Shown: positions 10,180 to 19,819 of the stretch, in pieces
Numbering within the stretch: the stretch's first letter is position 1
Layout: each line of letters opens with the position of its first letter
NCBI GenBank assembly: GCA_021186555.1
Contig: JAJKFL010000427.1
Span: 16,792,005 to 16,856,004 of the forward strand
Origin: Reticulitermes speratus
Taxonomy: Eukaryota; Arthropoda; Insecta; Blattodea; Rhinotermitidae
Length of the DNA stretch: 64,000 nt
Reading direction: 5' to 3'
Notes under the pieces: model-generated
The model's database searches: none
What the model saw: the letters and a program-made list of their open reading frames with translations, nothing else
What the model was told of the DNA's origin: nothing
Made by a program: the position numbers and the translations under genes

Positions 10180-10556
10180 CAGACCACAAGCGCCTTCTTC
10201 CACATTCGTCCTGTTCACCTTTCGTAACAATCCTCCCAGTTCAGTCAACCAACAAACAAACCCAATATGATGGTGAAGGGATACAGTTAAATTTACACTA
10301 CAAATAATTTACTAGCTGCGTGGCACAATATTCAGTTATTATTAACCCTTTACACATCAGTGGTAATTGTAGGTACTAGCTACCTGACAACATAATAAAC
10401 ACAGCCTTGTGGCCACGTATTGCATTTATGTGTCGTGTTTGATATTTCGCCATAGACAGTCACATTTCCCCAAACAGCATTAACATATTGGTCTTAACGT
10501 TGTCCATATTCCGTGGAATAATAGATTTACTATACAGTGTTTAATTCAACTAACTG
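10180..10556. other. No recognised feature
   Basis: AT-rich sequence without coding or RNA signal. The last 20 bases (ttaattcaactaactgcaca) resemble a stretch at about 34728-34748, next to another degenerate hammerhead-like motif. Confidence 0.5.
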
Positions 10557-10639
10557 CACATGTAACCGTAATCACAAAATAACAAATATTTATGACAGAA
10601 TCAAGATAAAATCCGTCTAAACACAATTACGTTTCATTT

Positions 10640-10807
10640 AACTTAACTTTTTGTTCACCGTGCATTTTGGTAATAGATAACATTCATCAACCAACAACTG
10701 CACTAATTAAAATTTATTTAACACTTTAAGATAAACATATGTAGGGCAATCTTAAAGTGTTAAATACATTTTAATTAGTGCAGTTGTTGGTTGATGAATG
10801 TTATCTA
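10640..10807. mobile_element. Nested 168-bp hairpin element
   Basis: Flanked by perfect 13-bp repeats ttacgtttcattt (10627-10639 and 10808-10820). It has about 32 bp of unpaired sequence at the left, then arms of about 60 bp (10672-10732 and 10748-10807) that pair almost perfectly. The centre, aaacatatgtaggg, is the 3' half of the hammerhead-like motif (stem III palindrome plus site). So it is a minimal member of the same palindromic family, with the turning point inside the ribozyme, inserted into a larger relative. Confidence 0.65.
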
Positions 10808-10827
10808 TTACGTTTCATTTGTTTACA

Positions 10828-10866
10828 GAACAACATGTTTCGACCGTTTAGGTCATCTTCAGGGTC
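10828..10866 (-). ncRNA. Hammerhead-like motif, left arm
   Basis: On the minus strand: CTGAAGAT, hairpin GACC/GGTC, GAAAC, palindrome ACATGT and T at the site. Stem I is reduced to about one pair, so self-cleavage may depend on other contacts or be lost. Confidence 0.5.
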
Positions 10867-11033
10867 ACAACTCTTTTTTTTAACATATTGAGGAATTTTA
10901 CGGATTTTTATCCATTCCTCAATATGAGATCCGCGCTCTTCTGGGATATCCCACAAGTGCGCAGATCTCATCAACGTCGCGGCGGAAGCCTCAAATCAAC
11001 ATTCATCAATATGTTTTGAAAAATAAGAACTGT

Positions 11034-11072
11034 GGCCCTGAAGATGACCTAAACGGTCGAAACATGTTGTTC
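11034..11072 (+). ncRNA. Hammerhead-like motif, right arm
   Basis: Plus-strand partner of the motif at 10828-10866, with the same CTGAAGAT, GACC/GGTC stem, GAAAC and ACATGTT. Stem I is weak here also. Confidence 0.5.
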
Positions 11073-11133
11073 CGTGTAATAAATGAAACGTAGTTGTGTT
11101 GACATATTCTGTCTTGATTCTGTTACGTGTAAC

Positions 11134-12261
11134 ACAACGGAATGACATCCTTAAAAATATTTATGGTTAGACGTGCCTAACATATTGGCCTTTATAATGA
11201 ACAAACAGCGTGTGTTCTGTGAGGTAGAAAATTTTTACATATAATTTAGACGAACTTCAGGATTCAAAGGTACCAATGTAGTCGAAAAGCCACGAACACA
11301 GGAGGAGGTATCGTAAATTAAGAAAGGAAACTCACAGATTCCGGCGAATTGCAAATCTCCGGTTACGCCCGCCAATTCTCTTGAGTATTGCGAACTTACA
11401 ATCGAATTTCGCCGTTCAAGTCGATTGCCCCAAAAAAACTAAGCGTTGGTTATAGTGATTCAACAGCAACTCCCAATACACACATACCGGTCTGTACAGT
11501 CACACGAGCATCAGCGACATGCCCACGCACAAGGCCTTGGTAAGAAGTCTCACATTCCGTAAACAACATACGCATATATAATACATAATACAGTATTAAA
11601 AATAAATTAAAGATGACAACATTGTATGAGTTATTAGCTATTACCAGACAGATATTACTGAGGAGGCGCTGTCTCAACCCTATTCTCTGCTGCTATAAAC
11701 GTATAATTTATGAGGAGAAAAACATTCATGTCCCGCCTTTCAGGCGAGAGACTCTAGCGCAAAAAAAAAGGGGGGGGGGGGGATGGCTGATGTAAAGAAA
11801 GTGCGTGTGGCGAGCAACTGAGCTCTATTTAAAGACAGCCAAATAATAAATCTAAATACGTAATGAGAATCCACGTACAGGTGATTCTGACGACCCATTT
11901 AGGTGTCGGCTAGTTTAAAGGATCTCAGACGATAACTCCCCTCTTCATCACAGTTTTCAATGAACATAATGTTTAAGGAGGGGTTCAAGATAACTGCCTT
12001 GCAACAGGTGGAGGCAATTCTTTAAAGTTCAGAGCACACAATTTTCACCTTGCTGTGGAATAAGAACTTCCAATATGCTTTGCAGGGAGCAAAAACTTCT
12101 CTTTATAGTAAAATTTCAGCTGTGGAAAATCATGTTCACTCCTGTGAAGAAGTGGTGAAAAGAATATATGGATCTGATTAACCAACAGAAACATGGAGGC
12201 AATTCCATGAGCAGTGCCTTCATAATTTCTTATGCCAATATTATATTAAAAAATTCCAAAT
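11134..12261. other. No recognised gene; contains an A9/G13 homopolymer junction
   Basis: No repeat family or gene was identified. A run of about nine A followed by about thirteen G occurs at 11761-11782. About 11196-11270 weakly resembles the repeat tail near 1279 and 46860. Confidence 0.5.
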
Positions 12262-12263
12262 TA

Positions 12264-12447
12264 CATTTGATCCCGTTTATATCGTCATGAAAGGAACTGA
12301 ATACTTTGTGTCGATATAAACGAGTGTTGTTATAACCGAGGAGTATAATGTTATGGTTAACAGTGAGGAATTAATTGGTACCACAGAATATCTGACGTTT
12401 AGGCCAGGTGACGTACAAACCGATGTCGTTATAACCGGGTTACACTG
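12264..12447. mobile_element. pogo/Tigger-like MITE (184 bp)
   Basis: The right end, read inward on the minus strand, is cagtgtaacccggttataac. The left end is a worn counterpart (catttgatcccgtttatatc). TA dinucleotides abut both ends (12262-12263 and 12448-12449), the target duplication of Tc1/mariner/pogo elements. The cagtg-start and the cggttataacgac motif resemble pogo and Tigger ends. It is too short to encode a transposase. Confidence 0.6.
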
Positions 12448-12669
12448 TATATTTGATACAGACATTTTTACACTTCGATCTTGTTCTCAAGTAATTGCTG
12501 TAAATGTTCTAAAAGAAGTTTCTTTATTTTTAAGACAGGTAGCGACGATTAGAGTCAAGCCTGACACCTGTGGGTATTTAATTACTGCTATAATCACTAG
12601 AGGGGTGGAGGAGACTGGGTTCGAGCCCATCCGTCACCACAAATATCAAAGTGGACCTATAAAAATCTG

Positions 12670-12860
12670 TAAATTCTAAATCTGGTTGAACCCGACGGTT
12701 CAATACCGCAAACAAAGAGTGCTATTGGATGCAGTCCTGAACCACTTGCACCAAAATCCCTTCCCACAACCAAGTTCAATAAGATCCATATTAATATTAT
12801 CCTCCAATCTCCTCTTTCTTTCAAGTGGTTGTTTTCCAAAAACTTGCCACACACAAAAAA
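12670..12860 (+). mobile_element. Interspersed repeat H fragment
   Basis: The translation reads LVEPDGSIPQT, CSPEPLAPKSLPTT and KFNKIHINIILQSPLS with frame breaks, the same tail as at 2234-2440. Just upstream, gggttcgagcccatc (12618-12632) resembles a tRNA B box, but no A box or arms could be assigned. Confidence 0.45.
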
Positions 12861-12865
12861 AAACT

Positions 12866-13600
12866 AAGCATTCTTCGCCAACCCATCCTAGCTACATACC
12901 CAACCCATCAAATCTACCTTAACAGTACCAGGTGACCCCTGTAAATCACGAAGTTTCCTGATGTCTAATACCCTGACCTGCCCATGTACATTATTCTTCT
13001 TATGTCAAAATATTTTTCTGAGCGATTTGTTGAGTTGTAATGTATATCGTTCGCTCACAGTAACAGGCCACGTTCTGCACACATACAAAAGAACTGACAG
13101 CATTAGTGTTTTATGTACCTCGATATTTCGTGTATTGGAAAGCAGAAGTAAGGATAAAAATTTATTGAGGTGGGCGATAAATAACAAGTAGGCCTATATC
13201 CACAATTTATTCATCTCTTCCTTTCACCATGACCCTCGTTTCCATTTATCGTTGTTGTTCCTAGGCACTAAACTTCTTAACATTCTCAATAATTTATTAC
13301 GTACAGTTAAATTATGACCGCTGCTGATTCTGATTCATGACATGTTCATAATATGCTTAGACGTCTACTATACACTTCGCACATACATCTTGTACTTAAC
13401 CTGAATAGTTTTTAAGGTACAGTTACTGTATCGGCCAGCAGTGCTTTGACCGTGTGGCATAAAAGCCAAAAATTTGTTGGGCAGCCAGAGGGCGGTCAGA
13501 GCTGTGGACGGTGCTGATTCTGTTTCGCGACATGTTAATATTGTGCTTAGAAGTCTACTAGACACTTCGTACATGCACACTGTAATAAAACAGTTTCTTG
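12866..13600 (-). mobile_element. Degenerate LINE C-terminal fragment, inverted-pair member 2
   Basis: Minus-strand reading gives VHKTLMLSVLLYVCRTWPVT and RKLRDLQGSPGTVKV, as in member 1 at 6677-7325, which lies in the opposite orientation about 5.5 kb away. It also has an internal duplication: about 60 bp starting gctgctgattctgattcatg (13321) recur at 13512. This member carries an extra 20-bp piece near 13185, so the two copies have drifted independently. Confidence 0.6.
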
Positions 13601-14258
13601 GGTATCCCTAAAATGCAATTAAAATATGCCACAGACAGTGGACAACGTGCCGTATAATACCAGGTTAATGAATCCGCCATTAGCTCAAAGGTTTGGAGAA
13701 TCAGTCTGCAGTATCCTACAAGGCGTTTAATTCAAACACAATGAAGTAATTCGGTTACGCACGCGTATATCTATTTCACTGTTCCCTACTTAATTATTTT
13801 GTATTGTACCAATGACAAAGACAAGAATGAGAATAGATATTGCGAATCAGAACAGAGGACACAGACACATTCACGACTGACTTAATTTGATCATACATGT
13901 CCCGGAATCTGTACAGAGGGTCTCAAAAAAATTATACATGCAATTAGGACAACTGTGCTTCAACAACATTTCGAATTTGAGTAAGACGCATTAGGGATAA
14001 AGCTCTAGGTATTGTACATGCAGCACACGCGGTGGAAACCATGCATACATATATTGATGGGTTAATCACATAGAATGAAGTCGAGGAAATTACGAAATAA
14101 GTTACAGTTCAACTAATTCAGGATACCTTGTGGCCATAGCAACAATTTTTCGAACAATTTAAAAAATATTAGCCATGGACAGTGAACCTGTGTCTGCGTG
14201 TTCCTTCATACCCTCGGAAGGTTTTTAGAGAGCCCACGACAATACGAAAATACTACAT

Positions 14259-15344
14259 TCATTCTGCAGTCTGTCTCACGACAGGTCCGTAGCCTCTTCC
14301 AAAGGGAATTCTCCACAGGATGTGATATAGTGCTTCCGCTTTCAATTTACAGTATCTTCTCTTTTCCTTAAGGTATTCCGGTAGCTGCTTACGTCTTCTT
14401 CCTCGTCTTCCCATCATTTCTTTCCTTCACTCTAACTTTGCTTCAATCACGCGTTTTAGAAGACAGTTTCTACGCAAGATGTGACCAATCCAGTTAGCAT
14501 TACTTCTTTTTATTGTATGCAGGATATTCCTCTCCTCCTTGACTATGTGTAATACTTCTTCATTTCTCACACGATCGGTCCAACTGATCTCCATTCTTCT
14601 CCAGCACAACATTTCAAAACTTTCCAGGTATTTCTGATCTACTTTCCGAAGTGTCCACGTTTCAGCACCATACAAAGCTATGTTCATAATGTAGCACTTT
14701 ACTAGTTTATTCCTTAAATTTAAGTCCACTTTGCTGGTGAAAAGATTCTTCTTCTTGTTGAATGCTGCTTTTGCCACATCAATTCTGGATTTAATTGCAC
14801 GTGTACACCTTGCATCATTTGCTATCACGCTACCCAAATAATTGAAATATTCCACATTCTCCAGTTGTTTCTGGTTTATCATAATCTTTATTGTGTATGG
14901 TTGCCTTGAGATTCTCATTACCTTAGTTTTTTCCACATTCATTTCCATTCCATAGCGTCTTCCAATTTCAATTAGTCTATCAACCATGCCCTGTAGCACC
15001 TTTTCTTCCCTAGCCAGTAGCACAAGGTCATCTGCATATTTCATAGTGCGAATTACTTGTCCTATTTTGAACTCTCCAAACCCTTCAAGAGCTTCCTTGG
15101 TAAGGTACTCGCTGTATAAGTTGAACAGAATCGGCGACAAACAGCAACCTTGTCTAACTCTTCCAATCATCACACTTCTCGTCTCCGCTTGGTCCAATCG
15201 TAGTTTAACACTCTGTTCCATGTACAGTTTGCTGATCAGTCTTCTTTCGCGCCAGTCTATCCCACTTCCCTTTAGGATATTCATTAATTTGGTCCAGTTG
15301 ACACGGTCAAATGCCTTCTGCCAGTCTATGAAGCAAGCACACAA
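14259..15344 (-). pseudogene. Non-LTR retrotransposon reverse transcriptase, partial
   Basis: The longest recognisable protein remnant, 305 codons open from 15344 to 14427. It starts inside the palm with CFIDWQKAFDRVNW (first catalytic Asp about residue 7). It then shows RQGCCLSPILFNLY (about 64-77), the catalytic YADD box in MKYADDLVLLA (103-106), the thumb-side EKTKVMRIS and VEYFNYLGSVI, and the C-terminal ALYGAETWTLRKVDQ and NWIGHILRRN. A frameshift or stop near 14427 ends the frame. The rest of the C terminus (to GYGPVVRQTAE, stop at about 14259) continues in another frame. The endonuclease and fingers are missing 5' of 15344, where a stop-rich sequence begins, so it is a 5'-truncated dead copy. 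It would synthesise cDNA at a nicked target. The clade looks RTE-like by company (see 61410-62108), which is inference. Confidence 0.9.
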
Positions 15345-15632
15345 TTCTTCCTCAGTAATAATTTATTAATTTTGCGCTTATGATAACAAAACACGTGGTT
15401 ATTTCTGTTATATAAGCGGAATCTTGCATATGTCACCACTACTAACTTACATGATTAGATTGTGTCTAGGTGCTACAGCGATTGCGGGTTTCCGGTGATT
15501 GTGACTTCTGAGAAGCTGTCCTATTTTTCGTTACGTGACTCACGTAAGACGGTTTGCGCCGAAACAATGTTCTGTAAAATTCTAGGCGTGAGAACGTAAG
15601 GTACAAAATTATTCGCATTACGACTATTTCAA

Positions 15633-15835
15633 CAGGGCCGGTTTAAGATGTTTCTAGGGCGAATGGAAATGTACATCTGAGCGGCCTTCCTACGCGTAGT
15701 CCGGAACTGGCAATGTACACATAAATATAGAAGATATACAAAATATAGCTCACAGAAATCTGAAATACAAATGCCCCCCTCCCCTTTGGGCTCCATGCCT
15801 GCCATAAGGATAGCGACAGCCTTAAACCAGCCCTG
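15633..15835. mobile_element. hAT-type MITE (203 bp)
   Basis: The inverted ends are cagggccggtttaag and cttaaaccagccctg. They are abutted by tatttcaa (15625-15632) and tatttcag (15836-15843), an 8-bp target duplication with one mismatch. CAGGG ends plus an 8-bp duplication indicate the hAT superfamily. There is no coding capacity. Confidence 0.75.
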
Positions 15836-15991
15836 TATTTCAGTTCGCATCGTTAGGATTTTCGGTACGAACATACGGTGTCCACTGCTGCTTATGAATT
15901 CTCCGCAGACAGACGTCGCCTACAAAATGTTTACCATTTTCGCTAGACAGAGTACAGGCAACACCCTGCACAGAACAGTTAAAATATATGT

Positions 15992-16718
15992 CAGTGTTTC
16001 CCAAACCTTTTTGCTCGCTGACCCCTTTTGGCTTCGTAAAATAACCACAGATCCTCACATCCTTGCTCACGTAAATATAGAGTGTCCGGGTGATAGGTAT
16101 CCAAAATTAAAAATTTGTATCTCAGAAGTGATTTTAGATAGCTACGACAGCATACCAGTAGCATACGTAATAATGTACTGCATGATTTGACCTTGGCCGA
16201 TCCCAGTGGCCGTGCGGTCTAAGGCGTGGGTCTGCGGCCGCTCGCTTACTAGGATTGTGGGTTCGAATCCCACCGGGAGCATGGATGTCTGTCTCTTGTG
16301 AGTGTTGTGTGTTGTTGTCAGGTAGAGGTCTCTGCGACGAGCTGGTCCCTCGTCCAGAGGAGTCCTACCGAGTGTGTTGTGTCTAAAAAGTGTGCTCGTG
16401 AAGCCTCGAAAAATGAGGCGGCCTAGGCCCCCAAGGGGCTATCGAGCCATTGAAAAAAAATAATTTGACCTTAATTAAAATAACTGTCTCTCGCTTCGTA
16501 GGTACAGGAAGTTTATTAATTAGATATTCTAACGGTCATACGAAATAAACACATCACCAATTAAAGAAGCCCCGAGATTATTTTTAACAAAACATTATTC
16601 CTTTAATTTAAAAAATTAGCAAACTACAATGTAGTCATTACAGAAATGTATCCACGGATCCCATAGGAACTGGTCGCGGATCTCAAGGGATCCGTGGAGC
16701 ACACTTTGGGAACCACTG
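15992..16718. mobile_element. Non-autonomous hAT element interrupted by SINE A
   Basis: It begins cagtgtttcccaaacc and ends ctttgggaaccactg, the familiar hAT-type terminal inverted repeat. A perfect 8-bp duplication atatatgt lies immediately outside (15984-15991 and 16719-16726). Subtracting the SINE A inside leaves about 450 bp with no transposase. Subterminal sequences gaccccttttggc and gcggatctcaagggatcc also pair loosely. Confidence 0.85.
16195..16462 (+). mobile_element. SINE A, nested in hAT element
   Basis: tRNA-Leu-like head: ggccgtgcggtctaaggcg (A-box region) and gtgggttcgaatcccacc (B-box region with a 5-bp T-arm-like stem). The body follows (tctcttgtgagtgttgtgtg, gaggtctctgcgacgagctg), then the tail ggccccc...ggggctatcgagcca and an A-rich end. 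A 10-bp duplication atttgacctt flanks it (16185-16194 and 16463-16472). It is younger than its hAT host. Confidence 0.9.
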
Positions 16719-16726
16719 ATATATGT

Positions 16727-17470
16727 CATTCCGTTTGTAATCGAGAACGAAAGAATTAAAAATGTGTTCCATTGCTTGTGACAATTCTGTGACAAGACAA
16801 GCAAAGCAAACGACAGACATGAACAGATGTGCGCCGCCTTCGGATTGCCACGAATTCCATACAAGGTTCATACAGATGAGCAAAGGAAGTCACACCCATA
16901 CGCTTACCCATATAACAAATGAAGGGGACATGTATATATATATAATTCCCTGTGATTACTGCACATGTAAGACAGGACGAATGCCAGAAGCGATGATTAA
17001 TTTGTAACAGTAACGAACTGTCACTTATCCTATTTAAGACTGTGGCAAATTATCATCTGTGTATTTGTTACACTGACAATCTCAATCAAAATCCATCATA
17101 TATGCAGTTCCCCGAGACAGTCACGAGTGTTTACAACGTCGCTAAATAAAGACCCTTTGTCTCTCTGCACCTTTAGACAGATCATGTTTAATGTAATGGA
17201 GGACGAAGCAGTTCTGCATAGATTATTATGCACGATAAGCAAGACAAACAAAATATGCATTTAATGTTCACCTAAGCAAAACGGCTATGCACTTCATTGC
17301 ATATGCAGTAAGAGAAACCTTTACTGCATGCACCCGACGGCCATAAAAATTTATTTAAAATGAGTTGTAATCAGAGACAAAAAAAAACAGTAAATATGGA
17401 ACAAAAGAACGAGAAATTCAGCAAGTGTAGTGTAACTTCCCTTTGGATTTGCAGGCCCAAATGTAATTTT
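16727..17470. other. No recognised feature
   Basis: No element, RNA gene or supported coding sequence was seen. Overlapping open frames on both strands at 16616-17007 lack motifs. Confidence 0.5.
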
Positions 17471-17477
17471 TAATATT

Positions 17478-17758
17478 GCCCGTGCCATGGCTCAGGCGGT
17501 TAGTCGCCGGTCTCTCACCGCGGCGGCCCGGGTTCGATCCCGGGTCAGTCCATATGGGATTTGTGGTGGACAGAGTGGCACTGGGACAGGTTTTTCCCCG
17601 AGTACTTCGGTTTTCCCCTGTCAATTTCATTCCACCGGTACTCCATTACACGGAAAAACGAAAAAACTAATCATCTTCATCACAGGGTTGCACAATAAGC
17701 CTTAAGGCTGTGGTGCGTCCGTAGCATCTGCTGTGGGGCCCTTCACCACAAAAAAAAA
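17478..17758 (+). mobile_element. SINE D (tRNA-derived)
   Basis: Head gtgccatggctcaggcggtt and the B box cccgggttcgatcccggg, with a strong T-arm-like hairpin. Body: gtggcactgggacagg, gtacttcggttttcccctg, gcacaataagccttaaggctg. It ends in an A run. Flanks ttt(t/a)ttaatatt on both sides suggest an 11-bp duplication with one mismatch. Confidence 0.85.
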
Positions 17759-17764
17759 TTATTA

Positions 17765-18175
17765 ATATTCTTTATTTCGCATTTTTGTAAGTAAAAAAAA
17801 GTATGGACGTACTACAACATAACATTATGACGCGTTCGATACGTGATATGTTTTAGCCTTAAATATCAGTCATGCCACAATGCATTTCTACCTACAAGTT
17901 TCGTCCGGTCAAAAGCAATAAGTCTTAAGTGCTGCCACTTTATATGTCTTCAGCTTCATTACCTGGCATGTCACTGGAACGTTCTTTGCGCCATATTACG
18001 TTCGATCTTCCATGGCCTGACTCTGCCGTATTTTTCATATTACCTCGTAAACGGCACGATTTTCGGTGATAAAGATGTCTTTCACATGACACGTGATATT
18101 TTTGTTCGATCTTAACCAAAATTGAATTCTCTCGATAGATGTTAAGTCCCCAATATCAAATATCACAAACATCCG
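17765..18175. other. No recognised feature
   Basis: AT-rich sequence without identifiable element or gene. Confidence 0.5.
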
Positions 18176-18179
18176 CCCA

Positions 18180-18214
18180 TTACATGTTAATTGGAGCTTC
18201 CAATTAACATGTAA
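18180..18214. repeat. Perfect 16-bp inverted repeat
   Basis: ttacatgttaattgga and tccaattaacatgtaa separated by gct. It would form a tight hairpin. It lies 90 bp upstream of a hammerhead-like motif and may be the turning point of a worn palindromic element. A terminator role cannot be supported in this context. Confidence 0.85.
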
Positions 18215-18300
18215 TGTTCTAATTTATTTTAACATTTTAACCAATTTTAAATGTTTTACAACTATTTGCACATTCTACCTCAATGCGTTTTTAAATCTGT

Positions 18301-18340
18301 ACGCCTGAAGATGACCTAGCCTAGGCCGAAACATGTCGTT
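18301..18340 (+). ncRNA. Hammerhead-like motif
   Basis: CTGAAGAT, stem CCTA/TAGG closed by G-C with one A-C mismatch, GAAAC, palindrome ACATGT, C at the site. Stem I pairing is weak (one or two pairs). No inverted partner was found nearby. Confidence 0.5.
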
Positions 18341-18470
18341 CTATTACATAAAATAGACGTTAGTTGTATTTAGACTGATATCAACTTTGTATATTGAAAA
18401 ATGAGTTAACGTTCTGTGGGGGGAGAGGAAGTCACTGAATATTGTGGGAACCTTGGGAAACATATAAATA

Positions 18471-18681
18471 CAGGGTTATTCATAATTCTCTGACACATTT
18501 AATAAAATCAGTACACTTGAATGGCGGAAAGGATGGCGGTATGGCTTCACCCGCAGACTCGGCACGTAAAAATAAACTTGGAGAGTTTCTCTTTCTATAT
18601 GTGGGTCGCATGTTGAAGTCCTTTCCGCAATTCAAGCCTACCGATTTTGTGAAATGTGTCAGGGAATTACGAAAAACCCAG
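18471..18681. mobile_element. mariner-type MITE (211 bp)
   Basis: The ends cagggttattcataattc and gaattacgaaaaacccag are inverted repeats that extend about 65 bp inward (ctgacacatttaataaaatc with gattttgtgaaatgtgtcag). TA abuts both ends (18469-18470 and 18682-18683). The centre is about 80 bp. The open frames on both strands merely reflect the palindrome. Confidence 0.8.
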
Positions 18682-18689
18682 TACATTAT

Positions 18690-19515
18690 GTGGGTAATAT
18701 ACAAGGTTTCTTAAAACTATAGCCTGTGGCATGTATAGGTAGCGCTGGGGTTTCAAGGGCTTAAAATATTAAATATGGTCGACCTATGTCTTACAAACAT
18801 GAGACTTAAAGTTTGAAATTACTAAATCGTTTGTATAATTAATAATTATAATACCCTCCTATAACACAAACAATTTAATATCACAACACATAACAGTTCC
18901 TGCCAACGCAGCACAAAACACTGCTGACAGCCGCCTTCCTGTACCCCGCATGTTGCAGTACCACGCGGCCACACATGCCCTTCGCCTGGCAGGGCGAACA
19001 GAATAGTGCGCGCTGTGGTTAACTCAGCGCGCTCGCTGGACGATTAACTGAAATACGTAATTACCCAAATGGGCACAAAGTGTCTCTGGTCAAAATTACT
19101 TCAATTTAAGGTTTGTATTTTTATATCTTTAAATTTTATATATGTCTATACGAGATAAGGCAGTGGACTGGTCACTCACTACAGAATGCACACCTCCAGA
19201 CCAAGAAACCTCTGAAAGGAGGCCCTATGCTCCGCAAGGAGCGACAGGAGGAAATAAAAAAAATATACGAGGTAAATAAATGAATCTGTAAATACAGTCA
19301 GGGAAGCTCCTTTAAATATATTCTGTCCGTATCAGTAGTTTTGGGCTATTAATGGCACTACTTAAAATACATAGCTTACGTAACGTAGAAAAAATGAGAA
19401 GTTTATGAACTGTGAATAGGTAAATATTCGGAGGAGACAGTGACTATTCGAACCTATTACATCGTTATTCATCAGGAAAGACTGAACACCACGAAACCTT
19501 GTGAGTTTGTCCACT
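18690..19515. other. No recognised feature
   Basis: No element, RNA or coding signal could be supported. A GC-rich patch at 18900-19050 has no motif. Confidence 0.5.
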
Positions 19516-19531
19516 AACCCAGGTGTCTGTA

Positions 19532-19804
19532 AAGGTAAAGGTAAAGGTAAAGTTCTCCCTAGGACAGGCCAGAGGGGGAGTAAAGGTATAGCTCTACTGT
19601 TTCTTTAACCTCGGTGCTAGATGGGGGTGGGTGGTCAACGCCACGCCCCGGCCGGGAAAGAGACCCGGTACCCATTGTATAGGAGGCTGGGTGGGCCCCA
19701 GGGCCGGTCTGGACGGCTGCGAAAAATCTCGCCCCCACCGGGATTCGATCCCCGGACCGTCTAGCCCGTAGCGAGTCACTATACCGACTGAGCATAACGG
19801 CCTC
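19532..19804 (-). mobile_element. SINE B, well preserved
   Basis: Flanked by a perfect 15-bp duplication acccaggtgtctgta (19517-19531 and 19805-19819). On the minus strand the tRNA-like head holds tatagtgactcgctacgggc and ggggatcgaatcccgg. The body carries ggccctggggcccaccc and the gccggggcgtggcgttgacc block. The 3' end is a (TTTACC)n tail of about four units. It is a good reference copy for family B. Confidence 0.92.
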
Positions 19805-19819
19805 ACCCAGGTGTCTGTA

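Larger units (their letters stand above)
10567..11124. mobile_element. Palindromic hammerhead-bearing element, interrupted
   Basis: The left arm (about 10592-10639 continuing 10808-10885) and right arm (about 11008-11120) are reverse complements: gacagaatcaagat...acacaattacgtttcattt against aaatgaaacgtagttgtgtt...cttgattctgt. Each arm has an outward-facing hammerhead-like motif. The left arm is split by a 168-bp insertion. Outside are acatgtaac (10558-10566) and acgtgtaac (11125-11133), a possible short duplication, with about 25 unpaired bases at the left. The centre (10886-11007) has no recognisable gene. Confidence 0.55.

Noticed and set aside
9605-10189. 194-codon open frame encoding a repeated VSCYRNTCLFELTE peptide
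   Set aside because: It is produced by a 42-bp tandem repeat whose period is divisible by three. No splice sites, flanking exons or non-repeat coding sequence support a gene.
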